Of a DNA stretch of 34,397 bases, positions 1 through 8,010 are shown one piece after another (positions within the stretch are counted from its first letter, which is position 1; the number at the start of each line of letters is the position of its first letter). The translations under genes were made by a program, and so were the position numbers. The stretch is from positions 1 through 34,397 of the forward strand of contig JBLHGN010000007.1 of NCBI GenBank assembly GCA_047616325.1, given 5' to 3'. The notes under the pieces were generated by a model, which worked only from the letters and a program-made list of their open reading frames with translations, did not search any database and was not told where the DNA came from. This DNA comes from JBLHGN01 sp047616325. Its GTDB lineage: Bacteria; Pseudomonadota; Gammaproteobacteria; Pseudomonadales; Cellvibrionaceae.

Positions 1-21
1 TTAACCACCGGTCTTTATCTT

Positions 22-315
22 TCACAATGTACTTTTGTTAGTTGGCTTCGAACCTATACAAAGTTCAGTAAGCCCTACATACACTTTTCTTTCTATTTGC
101 AGCCCAATTAAAAATGTAGGTACTTCTTTAGGGGCCGACAATTTTTTGTCGTTACGTGCCAAACAATTCATATCTTGGATTTCTGCATAAAACAGGCCAA
201 TGATTGCCGCCGGCGTTAATTTGCCAGAAACAAAATTAAAACCAGGGAATTGTGATAGAAGACGGTGAAATAAAGGGGAGCCTTGCACGTATGTTTGAAA
301 GATCCAATGAGTCAA
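22..315 (-). CDS. Unassigned small ORF or gene fragment
   Basis: A 97-codon open frame that I do not recognise. The only usable start here is TTG, with no clear ribosome binding site in front of it; the frame stays open upstream to a stop at 355-357 without an ATG. The predicted protein has an ordinary mixed composition with no signal peptide, membrane segment or known motif that I can see. It lies at the window edge, downstream of the regulatory genes and apart from them. It may be a small hypothetical gene, a remnant of a larger decayed gene, or a chance ORF; a remnant or chance ORF seems at least as likely as a functional gene. Confidence 0.2.
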   Translation of the reverse strand: MTHWIFQTYVQGSPLFHRLLSQFPGFNFVSGKLTPAAIIGLFYAEIQDMNCLARNDKKLSAPKEVPTFLIGLQIERKVYVGLTELCIGSKPTNKSTL

Positions 316-1456
316 AATACGGATTTTTGAATACGAGCGCAGTGAAAGGGCTTTTAATTACAGCTGTCTTCCGAGAATAGGAGTTTTTGAACGACAAAAC
401 TAGAGACGGTTTTCCCCCTCAAGCAAAATAGAAAGAGATGAAAGACTTACGCCTTCAAGTATGCAGGGTTTTGAGCGAGCCTTGAAGGTGCTTATATACA
501 ACTTAGATAACGTCTTACTTGGGCCTTACTCAGCACCCACTCAGCACCTTATACTGGAGCATCTACCAAGAGAAAAAACCAATCAAATCAAAAATATCGC
601 TGCTTTATACGTTACAGGCCCCGTTTGAACAACAGGAGAACTTGTCACCTATCAAGGTGGCTTTTAATTTATAAAATTAGCCTTAAAACAACTATCGTAC
701 AAATTCTCAGAAATTAAACTCTCACATTTCTCTCTTTAAACGCATCTCTTCAATTTTTTCTTCGAGTCTTCTTCGAGCGTCAATGCCGTGTGCAATGGGC
801 ATTTTCTCTTCCAAAGTATCATCTATCAAAGCCCATTTATATCCAAAGAGTTATCAATAATCTCAACACCCATAACATTAACTTATAAAGCAGGTAAATA
901 GTCAGGTGAAAGCGTTGCGATGTCCAGCGCGAACAGCCTTCACACAAAGCCCAGCGAACCGTAAGACCCGTACTTTTTTGAAACCCGTATTTTAAACGGC
1001 TTTACAGTAGCTCTAGATCGGGTCGCATAGGACTAAAAAAAACAAGTCGAAATCTAAAAGCAATAGGTGCTCTATTGTTGCAAGCATAAAAAATACTTTA
1101 ATGCCTCGAATGTCCAAGAGTAATATGACAAATTAATAAAAATTAGATGGAATTTTCAATTTCCAGATTTTTTTGACACTACGGTCACTAATCGCCAACA
1201 AAAAATACGCTTAAAACGCTGTGCTCTAGCTAATGAAAGGGTAATCCGTGATTGCAAAAAACGTCTCAACAGCCCATGGAGTGCGGCTTCCCAGAGCCCA
1301 AGTTTGTTCGCAACCAAATAGTTATATTCCTCGTGTGAAGATACTATGTGCGGTTTATAACAGAAAAATCTAAACTTAACCCGACTCACTTTTTAGAAGT
1401 TAAAAGGCAAACATTGCAATAAAAAAACTATCACAAACAGATATTCAGCCAGTAAC
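316..1456. other. Long stretch with no convincing intact gene
   Basis: About 1.1 kb after the stop of fleR holds no ORF with believable start, ribosome site and composition. What I can see is a probable decayed small gene at 722-873, an 8-bp inverted repeat (452-459 with 481-488), and two adjacent copies of a CTCAGCACC-like 9-mer around 528-547. In many related clusters the fliE-fliF operon follows fleR; here it does not. The stretch looks like decayed or rearranged intergenic DNA. Confidence 0.5.
722..873 (-). pseudogene. Probable frameshifted small protein gene
   Basis: On the minus strand an open frame from 850 to 722 ends in a stop at 722-724. It encodes a strongly protein-like stretch containing MPIAHGIDARRRLEEK, followed by a charged helix ending LKREM. 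The frame has no good start and is closed by a stop at 851-853. In the neighbouring frame, an ATG at 871-873 opens MGVEIIDNSLDING and stops at 826-828. Joining the two with one frameshift near 835-845 gives a plausible protein of about 52 residues. The Arg/Glu-rich tail recalls small conserved gammaproteobacterial proteins of unknown function, but I cannot name the family. It could be a decayed gene, or a sequencing error in a live one. Confidence 0.35.
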
Positions 1457-2974
1457 TTATGGGGAACTACGACTTGCCGCCCCCTGCGCAAAACCCTCCT
1501 CTCGCAATCGCGCAAGTTTGTAACGCAGAGTTCTAGGGCTAATTCCAAGCTTTTCTGCTGTATTTTTCTTGCTGCCATTTTCCTGACGCAGGGTTTTTAA
1601 AATTATCTCGAACTCGTGTTTCTTCATATCGTTGCCAAGTGCTGCTCCCACATCGGCACCGTCCAGGTCATCGCCCACATCTTCAACCATATCCGTTGTA
1701 AATCGACCGTCTTGAGCAGAACCCAACATGCCACTTACCTCTGACAACATAAGCGATTTTGTATCGCGTGCAACACCAGTAAGTAGTGAGGGTTTTTCAC
1801 TGTAAGTGTTCTCAATTTCCAGCCCCAAGTCATTGGAAGAAATAACACTGCCCATCTGCAATATAAGCGCTCGCTGCATAACATTGTCCAGCTCCCTAAC
1901 ATTTCCAGGCCAGGCATAACTCAATATGGTATTGATAGCATCGTAATTTAAACGCACGCCGCTTCGCTTTTGTTTCAGCGCGTGTTTTGTCAATAGACTT
2001 TTTGCAAGCGGTACGATATCGTCCTTGCGATCTCTTAGGGGAGCCCACTGTAGCGGTAACACGCTAAGCCTAAAGTACAAATCTTCTCTGAACTTACCTT
2101 CGGCCACCTCAAAACGAATATCCCGGTTAGACGTCGCGATTACCCGCACATCTAACTTAATATTCTTACGTCCCCCTAAGCGTTCCACTTCTCTCTCTTG
2201 CAAAACCCTAAGCAATTTTGCCTGCAATCCCAAATCCATTTCAGTGATTTCGTCTAACAGAATAGTACCGCCATTGGCCTGTTCAAACTTGCCAGGGGCC
2301 GAACTATGAGCACCGGTATAGGCGCCCTTTTCGTGGCCAAACAACATTGCCTCCAACATATTTTCGGGAATAGCAGCGCAATTAATGGCTACAAAAGCCT
2401 GGCTACTGCGCGGCGATTTATCGTGAATATATTTTGCCAGAACTTCCTTACCCGTGCCTGATTCACCAACCAGCAATACCGTAGAATCGGACTGTGCCAC
2501 GCGTGAGGCCAACTGCAACAAACGTCTGCTAGACTCTGCTTCGGCAATCGGTTCGCTGGAAGCTATGCCCTTTGGATTGACAAACTTTTTCACTGTGTCG
2601 ACAAGTAGATCGGATTCAAAAGGCTTAACTAAATAGTCCACCGCTCCCTCTTTCATCGCTTGCACCGATTCGCTAATACTGGCATAAGCGGTTATTAGTA
2701 AAACTGGTATATGAGCATAATCAGTTTTTACTTTTTTTAATAAGTCGTGACCACTCATCTCGCCCATATTAACGTCGGACACAATCAAATCGAAATCGCT
2801 GTGTTTTTCTAACAATTCCAGCGCAACCTCGGCACTTTCCGCCGAAAAAACCTCCATGTCGGCAAGCATTAAGGTGTCGATTAGAGCTTCGCGAAGCGAG
2901 GGGTCATCTTCAACGACCAAGAGCTTCGCGGGCACCTGAGATTTAGTATCAATTTGCGTATTTATTTTTCCCAT
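1457..2974 (-). CDS. fleR: Flagellar two-component response regulator, sigma-54 activator
   Basis: FleR (FlrC in Vibrio) is the sigma-54 activator phosphorylated by the kinase FleS; it switches on middle flagellar genes for hook and basal body. The 505-aa protein has an N-terminal receiver domain (about 15-135) with acidic pair D23/D24, phospho-acceptor D67 and the conserved Lys in LVKPFESD. An AAA+ domain follows, with Walker A GESGTGKE at 170-177 and the sigma-54 contact loop GAYTGA at 217-222. The C-terminus is a Fis-type helix-turn-helix with KNTAEKLGISPRTLRYKL. The ATG at 2974 has a GAGGG ribosome site overlapping the end of fleS, 11 bases away, so the two are co-transcribed. A low-complexity Gly/Asp-rich linker of about 60 residues separates the AAA+ and HTH parts. 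No clear terminator follows the stop. Confidence 0.95.
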   Translation of the reverse strand: MGKINTQIDTKSQVPAKLLVVEDDPSLREALIDTLMLADMEVFSAESAEVALELLEKHSDFDLIVSDVNMGEMSGHDLLKKVKTDYAHIPVLLITAYASISESVQAMKEGAVDYLVKPFESDLLVDTVKKFVNPKGIASSEPIAEAESSRRLLQLASRVAQSDSTVLLVGESGTGKEVLAKYIHDKSPRSSQAFVAINCAAIPENMLEAMLFGHEKGAYTGAHSSAPGKFEQANGGTILLDEITEMDLGLQAKLLRVLQEREVERLGGRKNIKLDVRVIATSNRDIRFEVAEGKFREDLYFRLSVLPLQWAPLRDRKDDIVPLAKSLLTKHALKQKRSGVRLNYDAINTILSYAWPGNVRELDNVMQRALILQMGSVISSNDLGLEIENTYSEKPSLLTGVARDTKSLMLSEVSGMLGSAQDGRFTTDMVEDVGDDLDGADVGAALGNDMKKHEFEIILKTLRQENGSKKNTAEKLGISPRTLRYKLARLREEGFAQGAASRSSP

Positions 2975-2985
2975 CGTAGCGCCCT

Positions 2986-4314
2986 CTATAATTCAGAATT
3001 TTTTTCCAATACTGGAAGTGTCAACACGGCAAGTGTTCCCTCCCCTACATTGGATATAAGTTTAAATGATCCACCGTGAGCTCTAGCAACAGAACTAACA
3101 ACTGACAGACCTAAACCGGTTCCCTGCGGTTTCGTGGTTACGAACATTTCTTGAGACGTAGCAAGTTGCTCAGCTGACATGCCTACACCATTGTCTGCCA
3201 CTGATATTCGTACCGTATTTTTCCCTTCTGTTTCTACGCGGGCACATTCGATGTGCAACTTTGGCTGCTTATTTCCGGCTTGAATGCCATTGTTAATTAG
3301 GTTCATAATTGCATTGATCAACGCTTCTCTATTACACTTAACTTGCTGTGTGGGGTGGGTGTTTTTCCAACGACAACTCCCATTAGATAAAGAAATAGGT
3401 ATTTCAGCAGCCTCGCGCAAACCTAGCTCAAGATCGGTTAAACTAATTATTTCGTTGAGCGGTAGTTCGTTTTTTACAAAGAGCATCATATCCCGCACTT
3501 GTTTTTCCAGATGGTGCAAACGTCCCTGTAACTTTTTGGCAAAAATTTGTTTCTTTTGTGGATCTATTTTTTTATTAACTAGATGGCCAGCGTATAAAAT
3601 GGCGGCAGATAAAGGCGTGCGAATTTGATGGGCAAGCGCTGAGACCATTTTGCCAACGGCAGAAAGTTTTTCGTGATGACTCAGATTTTCTTGCAGTTTT
3701 CGTGTTTCGGTTTGATCGGTTAGCAGTATTATCTGACCGTTGTTTTCAAGCGAGCTGGTGGCAATACTGATACGTCTACCAGAACGCGTCGACACTTCAA
3801 AGCCGTCGTCGTTTCTTGGCGAAAAACACTGCCCTATCACTTTGCGCCAAACGTGACCATGTAAGGGGTGCTCCAGCAGTTGCTTGGCCGCCGGATTGGC
3901 CTCTACCACATTACCCTTGGCATCCAACACAATGACACCACCGGGTAAAAAGTCCAACAGCGCTTGCATACGTGTTGCAATTTGTGACTTGGCTTTGCAT
4001 GCCTGCTCTTTTTCAAGCGAAGCGGTATCTAGCTCTCTGTTGAGCTGTTTAACACGCCCCTCTAGTGCGTAGTAGGTAGATGTGAGTTGCGCCGAGGTGT
4101 GATTGAAGTAGGCAAAGGCCGCTGCCAAGCTTGAACCCTCAGCTGAATATTGAGCTGATAGATGAGGGGGAAACTGGTCGGTTTCACTGCTTGTATGTAG
4201 CGATTGAAAGACGGACTGATCGTCCGAAGGCTGCCCCCCTGCATCGTGTCTACTTGGTGCGTCTGGCGAGCTGAGCACTGCACGGGGATATGTATTTTGA
4301 GGTTGGCTTTGCAA
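2986..4314 (-). CDS. fleS: Flagellar sensor histidine kinase
   Basis: FleS (FlrB in Vibrio) is the soluble histidine kinase that phosphorylates FleR during the middle stage of flagellar assembly. The 442-aa protein has no membrane segment. A variable N-terminus and a short coiled coil are followed by a PAS domain (about 105-200), a HisKA box ALAHQIRTPLS with phospho-His H229, and an ATPase domain with N box NLINNGIQAG, G1 box ADNGVGMS and G2 box GTGLGLSVV. The start is unusual: no in-frame ATG precedes the PAS region, so TTG at 4314 is the best start, with GGAG about 10 bases upstream; an in-frame stop lies at 4342-4344. A sigma-54 site 55 bases upstream fits this start. A short GTG start further in is possible. 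Confidence 0.93.
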   Translation of the reverse strand: MQSQPQNTYPRAVLSSPDAPSRHDAGGQPSDDQSVFQSLHTSSETDQFPPHLSAQYSAEGSSLAAAFAYFNHTSAQLTSTYYALEGRVKQLNRELDTASLEKEQACKAKSQIATRMQALLDFLPGGVIVLDAKGNVVEANPAAKQLLEHPLHGHVWRKVIGQCFSPRNDDGFEVSTRSGRRISIATSSLENNGQIILLTDQTETRKLQENLSHHEKLSAVGKMVSALAHQIRTPLSAAILYAGHLVNKKIDPQKKQIFAKKLQGRLHHLEKQVRDMMLFVKNELPLNEIISLTDLELGLREAAEIPISLSNGSCRWKNTHPTQQVKCNREALINAIMNLINNGIQAGNKQPKLHIECARVETEGKNTVRISVADNGVGMSAEQLATSQEMFVTTKPQGTGLGLSVVSSVARAHGGSFKLISNVGEGTLAVLTLPVLEKNSEL

Positions 4315-4368
4315 AACCTTGGGACTCCCAACTGAAAAGCGTCATTTATTTGCTATCAATCAAGCATT

Positions 4369-4384
4369 TGCAATCGTAGTGCCA
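4369..4384 (-). promoter_or_regulatory. Sigma-54 promoter of fleS-fleR
   Basis: On the minus strand this reads TGGCACTACGATTGCA, a near-perfect -24/-12 element (TGGCAC, then TTGCA) with the invariant GG and GC separated by ten bases. Transcription would start near 4357, leaving a leader of about 43 bases before the TTG start of fleS. FleQ is the expected activator. A 6-bp inverted repeat (4399-4404 with 4416-4421) sits just upstream of the element, in the fleQ-fleS gap. Confidence 0.85.
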
Positions 4385-4542
4385 CTTTATTTAGCGTGCC
4401 CGATTTAAATCCCTTATCGGGTTATTTGTATATCGCTCTGTCCTAAAACCCCATTCATGTAACCAGAGACCATCACCCCGACTGCATACGACAATCGTCA
4501 AAGGCATACCGAATGGATAAAATATGGTGGAAGCGCTTGGAT

Positions 4543-5988
4543 CTAGGCGCCGCGATGGAGTCCGTATTTTTTCATTTTCTCAACCAAGGTAGTTCTGCGA
4601 ATCATTAATTGCTCCGCCGCCCTAGCCACAACGCCACCGGTATTGTCCAAAGCTTGCTGAATGAGGCTCTGCTCTAGACCGGTAATATATTCCTTTAAGT
4701 CAATACCGTGCTCGGGAAGAAGCGCGACATCACCGGCGGCAACTACCGTCGGCTCGGTTTGAGTGCGCTCTTCAACCGGAAACGGCTCTTCCTCTTCAAT
4801 TTCAACGTGGCGATATTTTTGCGGCAAGTCTTGTGCGCCGACAACCCCAAAGGGATGCATAATTGCCATGCGTTCTACCAAGTTGGCTAATTCACGAACA
4901 TTACCGGGCCAAGCATGGCGGCAAAGCGAAAGAATGGCCGCCGAGTTAAATCGGATAGAACCGCGCTTTTCGTTTTCCAAGCGTAAGACGAGCTCATTGA
5001 TAAGCAGAGGTATATCTTCTGCTCTCTCCCGCAATGACGGCATTTCAATGGGAAACACGTTGAGACGATAATACAAATCTTCCCGAAAGCCTCCTTCGAC
5101 AATCATTTTGTCGAGATTCCGATGAGTCGCGGCAATAATACGTACATCCGTGCCGAAAGATTTATTCCCCCCAACACGTTCATAGGATTTTTCTTGCAAC
5201 ACACGCAATATTTTCACCTGCATATGCAGTGGCATATCGCCAATCTCATCCAAAAATAAGGTGCCGCCCTCGGCCATCTCAAAGCGACCAGCGCGCGTGC
5301 ATACCGCACCCGTAAACGCCCCTTTTTCGTGTCCAAACAATTCACTCTCTAACAGTTCGGCGGGTATTGCACCACAGTTAACCGGCACAAAAGGCCCCTG
5401 CCTGCGCGACGAGTGGTAGTGCAAATTGCGCGCTACTACTTCTTTACCCGTACCCGATTCGCCTTCTATAAGCACTGTTACGCCGGTGTCGGCCACCTGC
5501 GACATCATGCTGCGCACATTTTTTATAAGACGGCTAGTACCTACCAAGCTTCGGAATAGGTGAGAGGGCCTGCGGTCACGAGACGCTGTTGCCTGCTCAT
5601 GGGCTTCGTTAAACCTTTGCGCGCGATGTATGGCGTCGTTGAGGTCGTTGTAATGCAGCGGCAAACCCAATCGGGATACCAACATATGCTTCAACTGGGG
5701 GTCCAGGTCTGCGCGCAGGTCGGAGTGATCACCGACCACGGCTACGGGTAACACACCGTGAAGCGCGTGAATTTTTTTTAGGCATTCAGAAAGATCTTGA
5801 GCCTCGCTAGGGGGGCCCATTAGAATCAACCCAATGCTGAGTTCTGAATCTAGCTTAACGGCTCCCGCCAGCCATTCAACAACCTCATATTGCTGTGTTT
5901 GCTCACCAATAAAATCCAGTACCACTTTTATCGCGCTTCGAGATTCACTATTCTCATCAAGTATCAGAATCAACCTGTCGTGGAGCAT
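4543..5988 (-). CDS. fleQ: Master flagellar sigma-54 activator
   Basis: FleQ (FlrA in Vibrio) starts the polar flagellar cascade by activating sigma-54 promoters of early genes, including fleSR. The 481-aa protein has an N-terminal receiver-like FleQ domain (about 1-125) without an obvious phosphorylation pocket, as is usual for FleQ. The AAA+ domain has Walker A GESGTGKE at 176-183, GAFTGA at 223-228 and Walker B ending in D247-E248. The C-terminus has a Fis-type HTH with RAAEQLMIRRTTLVEKMKKY. The ATG at 5988 has only a weak ribosome site. A sigma-70-like promoter lies about 90 bases upstream, consistent with a gene at the top of the hierarchy. fleQ has its own 228-base gap before fleS, where the sigma-54 promoter sits. 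Confidence 0.95.
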   Translation of the reverse strand: MLHDRLILILDENSESRSAIKVVLDFIGEQTQQYEVVEWLAGAVKLDSELSIGLILMGPPSEAQDLSECLKKIHALHGVLPVAVVGDHSDLRADLDPQLKHMLVSRLGLPLHYNDLNDAIHRAQRFNEAHEQATASRDRRPSHLFRSLVGTSRLIKNVRSMMSQVADTGVTVLIEGESGTGKEVVARNLHYHSSRRQGPFVPVNCGAIPAELLESELFGHEKGAFTGAVCTRAGRFEMAEGGTLFLDEIGDMPLHMQVKILRVLQEKSYERVGGNKSFGTDVRIIAATHRNLDKMIVEGGFREDLYYRLNVFPIEMPSLRERAEDIPLLINELVLRLENEKRGSIRFNSAAILSLCRHAWPGNVRELANLVERMAIMHPFGVVGAQDLPQKYRHVEIEEEEPFPVEERTQTEPTVVAAGDVALLPEHGIDLKEYITGLEQSLIQQALDNTGGVVARAAEQLMIRRTTLVEKMKKYGLHRGA

Positions 5989-6078
5989 ATTTTTTAAACT
6001 CGTTTTATTGCGCGACTAACTATCAGAAAACTGTGCGGCTTAACCTTCGAAGACAGTTTCTAGACAAATACTAGCTTA

Positions 6079-6107
6079 GTAATAGTCAAGGGATTGCCGA
6101 TAGTCAA
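6079..6107 (-). promoter_or_regulatory. Sigma-70-type promoter candidate of fleQ
   Basis: On the minus strand TTGACT (6102-6107) and TATTAC (6079-6084) are separated by exactly 17 bases. A second TTGACTAT copy overlaps the -10 side, so TTGACTAT occurs twice 21 bases apart, and a GATAG/CTATC inverted repeat lies at the upstream edge. The repeated boxes could bind a regulator of fleQ. Confidence 0.5.
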
Positions 6108-6279
6108 ATTTTTGGCTATCACTTTGCCTGAGTATTTTTGACACCAAAGCAATGACGATAAGCTGGTGACCCGAGAATTGACGAGCAGAAGTCGCAAGCG
6201 TAAACAGCGATTCAATGTTCTTTGTCTTCAGGCGCGATTCTGGTGAATGTCAAGTCCCTTTTTTTGCAAGCAGTACCCG

Positions 6280-6675
6280 CTATGAGCCGAACCTAGGAGC
6301 AATAGCGGCCCACCCTGCGCTCAAGGGCTCCACCAAGGCAATCATTTCATCCAGCTGGCTTAGAGTGCTATTCATTCGAGCCCTCAGACACTGTCGCGAC
6401 ATATAGTCGTAAAGTAGAGCCAAGTTGTAAGGGAGGTCGGAATCTGCGACGTCCGATAACGAATTGTGAAGTCCCGTAATTATTTCAGCACTTTTTATAA
6501 GTGCTGCATCCTTCACTGTAGCGTTGCCATTTAATGCGGCTTGACGGCCAAGCTTCAACTGCATAATAAGTCCATCAAACAGTAGCAGAATTAGTTCATG
6601 AGGGCTGGCCCCATACACCTTGGCACGCAATTGATGGTTTTGATAAAGCCTGGAATCAGAACTTGTGTAACTCAT
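6280..6675 (-). CDS. fliS: FliS-like flagellin export chaperone, divergent third copy
   Basis: A 131-aa FliS-family protein. FliS binds the C-terminal helices of newly made flagellin in the cytoplasm, blocks premature polymerisation and delivers it to the export gate. The family hallmarks are Y-x(n)-ASPHELILLLFDGLIMQL near the N-terminus and an alpha-helical body ending LSAGWAAIAP, like the conserved GW near FliS C-termini. It differs from the other two copies by having SDVADSDLPYNLALLYDYM where they have a GG(D/E)I motif, so it may serve a different client. It lies 127 bases after the fliT-like gene on the same strand, probably in the same transcript. The ATG at 6675 has a poor ribosome site. 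Pseudomonas clusters often hold a second FliS-like gene here. Confidence 0.85.
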   Translation of the reverse strand: MSYTSSDSRLYQNHQLRAKVYGASPHELILLLFDGLIMQLKLGRQAALNGNATVKDAALIKSAEIITGLHNSLSDVADSDLPYNLALLYDYMSRQCLRARMNSTLSQLDEMIALVEPLSAGWAAIAPRFGS

Positions 6676-6802
6676 AACGTGGCTCGCTGTCGAGGCGTTC
6701 TTTATGAGTTTAGCAGGAGGTGTGCTTTAGAAAGAAAAATTTTGAAAGTCCCTTGAGTGTGCCGAAAATCAAACACCCTCGCTCCAGCAATTCGGAAGCA
6801 AC

Positions 6803-7069
6803 CTATACGGGAGTTCCAGGAAACACAAAACGCCCAGAAGATTTTTCTGGCATGGCGGCCACCATATGTGAATATGCGGAAAGAATCGTTTCCAACTCGT
6901 TTATCAAGGCTTTGGTATCGCGTGAACCGTCGTCAAAGGCGTGATTTAAACTATTCGCCAACTCCACATCCCAGCGCTGAACAGCTTCCCAATCGCCCTC
7001 ATCATGGGCTTTTCCCAACTCTTTTCGAGCGCGCTTTAGAGCAAATAGAGAGCAGGTAACTAGTGACAT
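6803..7069 (-). CDS. fliT: FliT-like export chaperone
   Basis: A short all-helical protein of 88 residues in the position of FliT, between fliS genes and fleQ. FliT-family proteins chaperone the cap protein FliD and other late substrates in the cytoplasm. The visible features are an amphipathic helix RARKELGKAHDEGDWEAVQR with the W-EAV signature typical of FliT-like proteins, then a central acidic helix and a loose Pro/Gly tail. Sequence conservation in this family is low, so the call depends on size, helix pattern and position. The ATG at 7069 has GGAG at good spacing. A well-formed sigma-28 promoter precedes it, fitting a late gene. Confidence 0.7.
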   Translation of the reverse strand: MSLVTCSLFALKRARKELGKAHDEGDWEAVQRWDVELANSLNHAFDDGSRDTKALINELETILSAYSHMVAAMPEKSSGRFVFPGTPV

Positions 7070-7104
7070 ATTTAAACTCCGAACCTTGATGGTGTTATAT
7101 CAAT

Positions 7105-7131
7105 ATAACGGCACTAGGCTACGAAGCTTTA
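7105..7131 (-). promoter_or_regulatory. Sigma-28 promoter of fliT, with overlapping palindrome
   Basis: On the minus strand: TAAAGCTT (7124-7131), exactly 11 bases, then GCCGTTAT (7105-7112). The match to TAAAGTTT-N11-GCCGATAA is good. A perfect inverted repeat GTTATAT-CA-ATATAAC (7094-7109) overlaps the -10 element and the expected start site, so it could be an operator or the first hairpin of the transcript. Confidence 0.7.
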
Positions 7132-7273
7132 ATAAAAACTCATTATTTTTACCTGTTTTTTATTTTTATCTACTTTTTGTCTCGACAAGAAAATATGGTA
7201 TACAAACCGGCTACAGTTCAATGCTTTGTTAACGTTCACTCGATGAGTTTAACACTCCGATTATCATTAGACA

Positions 7274-7297
7274 TCACGATGTGCATCTAATGGACAT
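7274..7297 (-). CDS. Seven-codon ORF behind a strong ribosome binding site
   Basis: AGGAGGAG (7302-7309 region) stands five bases before ATG at 7295-7297, a better ribosome site than several real genes here have, but the frame codes only MSIRCTS before TGA. A second ATG at 7284-7286 opens 16 codons in another frame. It may be a leader peptide, the 5' end of a deleted gene, or chance. Confidence 0.25.
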   Translation of the reverse strand: MSIRCTS

Positions 7298-7368
7298 TAT
7301 TTCTCCTCCTATCACAGAGTGTTTTTATAAAAAAACACACTTACGAAAATAAATACCCACAAATACAA

Positions 7369-7395
7369 TTATCGGTCGTCACCGGGTACTTGCAT
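7369..7395 (-). promoter_or_regulatory. Possible sigma-28 promoter
   Basis: On the minus strand ATGCAAGT (7388-7395), 11 bases, ACCGATAA (7369-7376). The -10 box matches seven of eight consensus bases; the -35 box is only a partial match (a CAAG core as in Pseudomonas FliA sites). It would transcribe toward the short ORF at 7274-7297 and fliT. Confidence 0.35.
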
Positions 7396-7537
7396 TTTTG
7401 ACTCACAGGGAGTCAAGTAAACTAAGCCGTATAGAAAAACAATTAAAAAACTCGAAGTTAATCAGACAATTTCTTAACAAAACACTTTACCCCGCAGGTT
7501 CGGCTCACGTCACTTGTAAACATTTCATTTGTAATTT

Positions 7538-7930
7538 TTAAGCGATTTTTACAACTTCGGGCTTATCAATAGCATCCCAGCCTTCCTTTACTTCCACTAG
7601 TAACTTGCCCACTTCATTTACCACAGAGAACTCTTCTATCTCAGAAGCGCCGTCTATGCGATCGATCATGTAGACATATAAACTACTCAAATTTACCGCA
7701 ATTTCACCGCCATCATCAAAATTCAGGCTGTTGCGTAGGCCGTTAATTATCGCTCTAATTTTACCCATTAAAATAATTTTATCGTTTGTTTTACCCTGCG
7801 AAATAGCCTGTTTGGCCTGAGAAACACGTTCCAAACCACCGGCTAAGAGAAGTGAAATTACTGCATGAGAGGTCATATCTGCTGATTGTTCTTGCATAAT
7901 TGCAGCAGCTTTTGTTTGCGTTACAGCCAT
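7538..7930 (-). CDS. fliS: FliS-family flagellin chaperone, copy 2
   Basis: A 130-aa FliS-like protein. The shared body is clear: LLLAGGLERVSQAKQAISQG, then INGLRNSLNFDDGGEIAVNL and SSLYVYMIDRI, aligning with the FliS copy at 8168-8545. The N-terminal half is altered: the usual Tyr-rich segment and P-x-x-L-x-x-MLYDGA become TSHAVISLLLAGGL, so flagellin contacts may differ. I place the start at ATG 7930, which has AAGGAG at ideal spacing; the frame could extend to 8008 but nothing supports that. It is separated from the other fliS by a repeat element and has its own sigma-54-like site, so it is probably expressed separately. A dedicated partner for one of the three flagellins is an inference. 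Confidence 0.8.
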   Translation of the reverse strand: MAVTQTKAAAIMQEQSADMTSHAVISLLLAGGLERVSQAKQAISQGKTNDKIILMGKIRAIINGLRNSLNFDDGGEIAVNLSSLYVYMIDRIDGASEIEEFSVVNEVGKLLVEVKEGWDAIDKPEVVKIA

Positions 7931-7990
7931 GGGATGCTCCTTAGTATTAGTTCGGCATAAATTTGCCGTTTTGAATATGTATAGAGACTT

Positions 7991-8007
7991 ATGCAGGCAT
8001 GATGCCA
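7991..8007 (-). promoter_or_regulatory. Sigma-54-like promoter of fliS copy 2
   Basis: On the minus strand TGGCATCATGCCTGCAT: the GG and GC pairs are ten bases apart as required, with CTGCA in place of TTGCA. It lies about 60 bases before the start codon and directly beside the inverted-repeat element at 8011-8071. Confidence 0.5.
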
Positions 8008-8010
8008 ACT

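Larger units (their letters stand above)
7132..7537. other. Structured intergenic region between fliS copy 2 and fliT
   Basis: About 400 bases without a normal gene but with dense signals: a perfect 7-bp hairpin TTGACTC-N5-GAGTCAA (7398-7416), a sigma-28-like site (7369-7395), an A/T-rich 8-bp stem GTGTTTTT/AAAAACAC (about 7319-7339), a strong ribosome binding site with a 7-codon ORF (7274-7297), and a 7-bp stem CATTAGA/TCTAATG (7265-7271 with 7286-7292). Confidence 0.5.

Noticed and set aside
44..60. GGTTCGAA-like string resembling a tRNA T-loop
   Set aside because: No acceptor, D-arm or anticodon arm can be built around it on either strand.
644..665. Plus-strand hairpin followed by TTTT
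   Set aside because: The stem is short with a G-T pair and there is no plus-strand gene upstream for it to terminate.
1156..1389. 77-codon minus-strand ORF after fleR
   Set aside because: It begins with GTG without a ribosome site, its composition is not protein-like, and it looks like read-through sequence after fleR.
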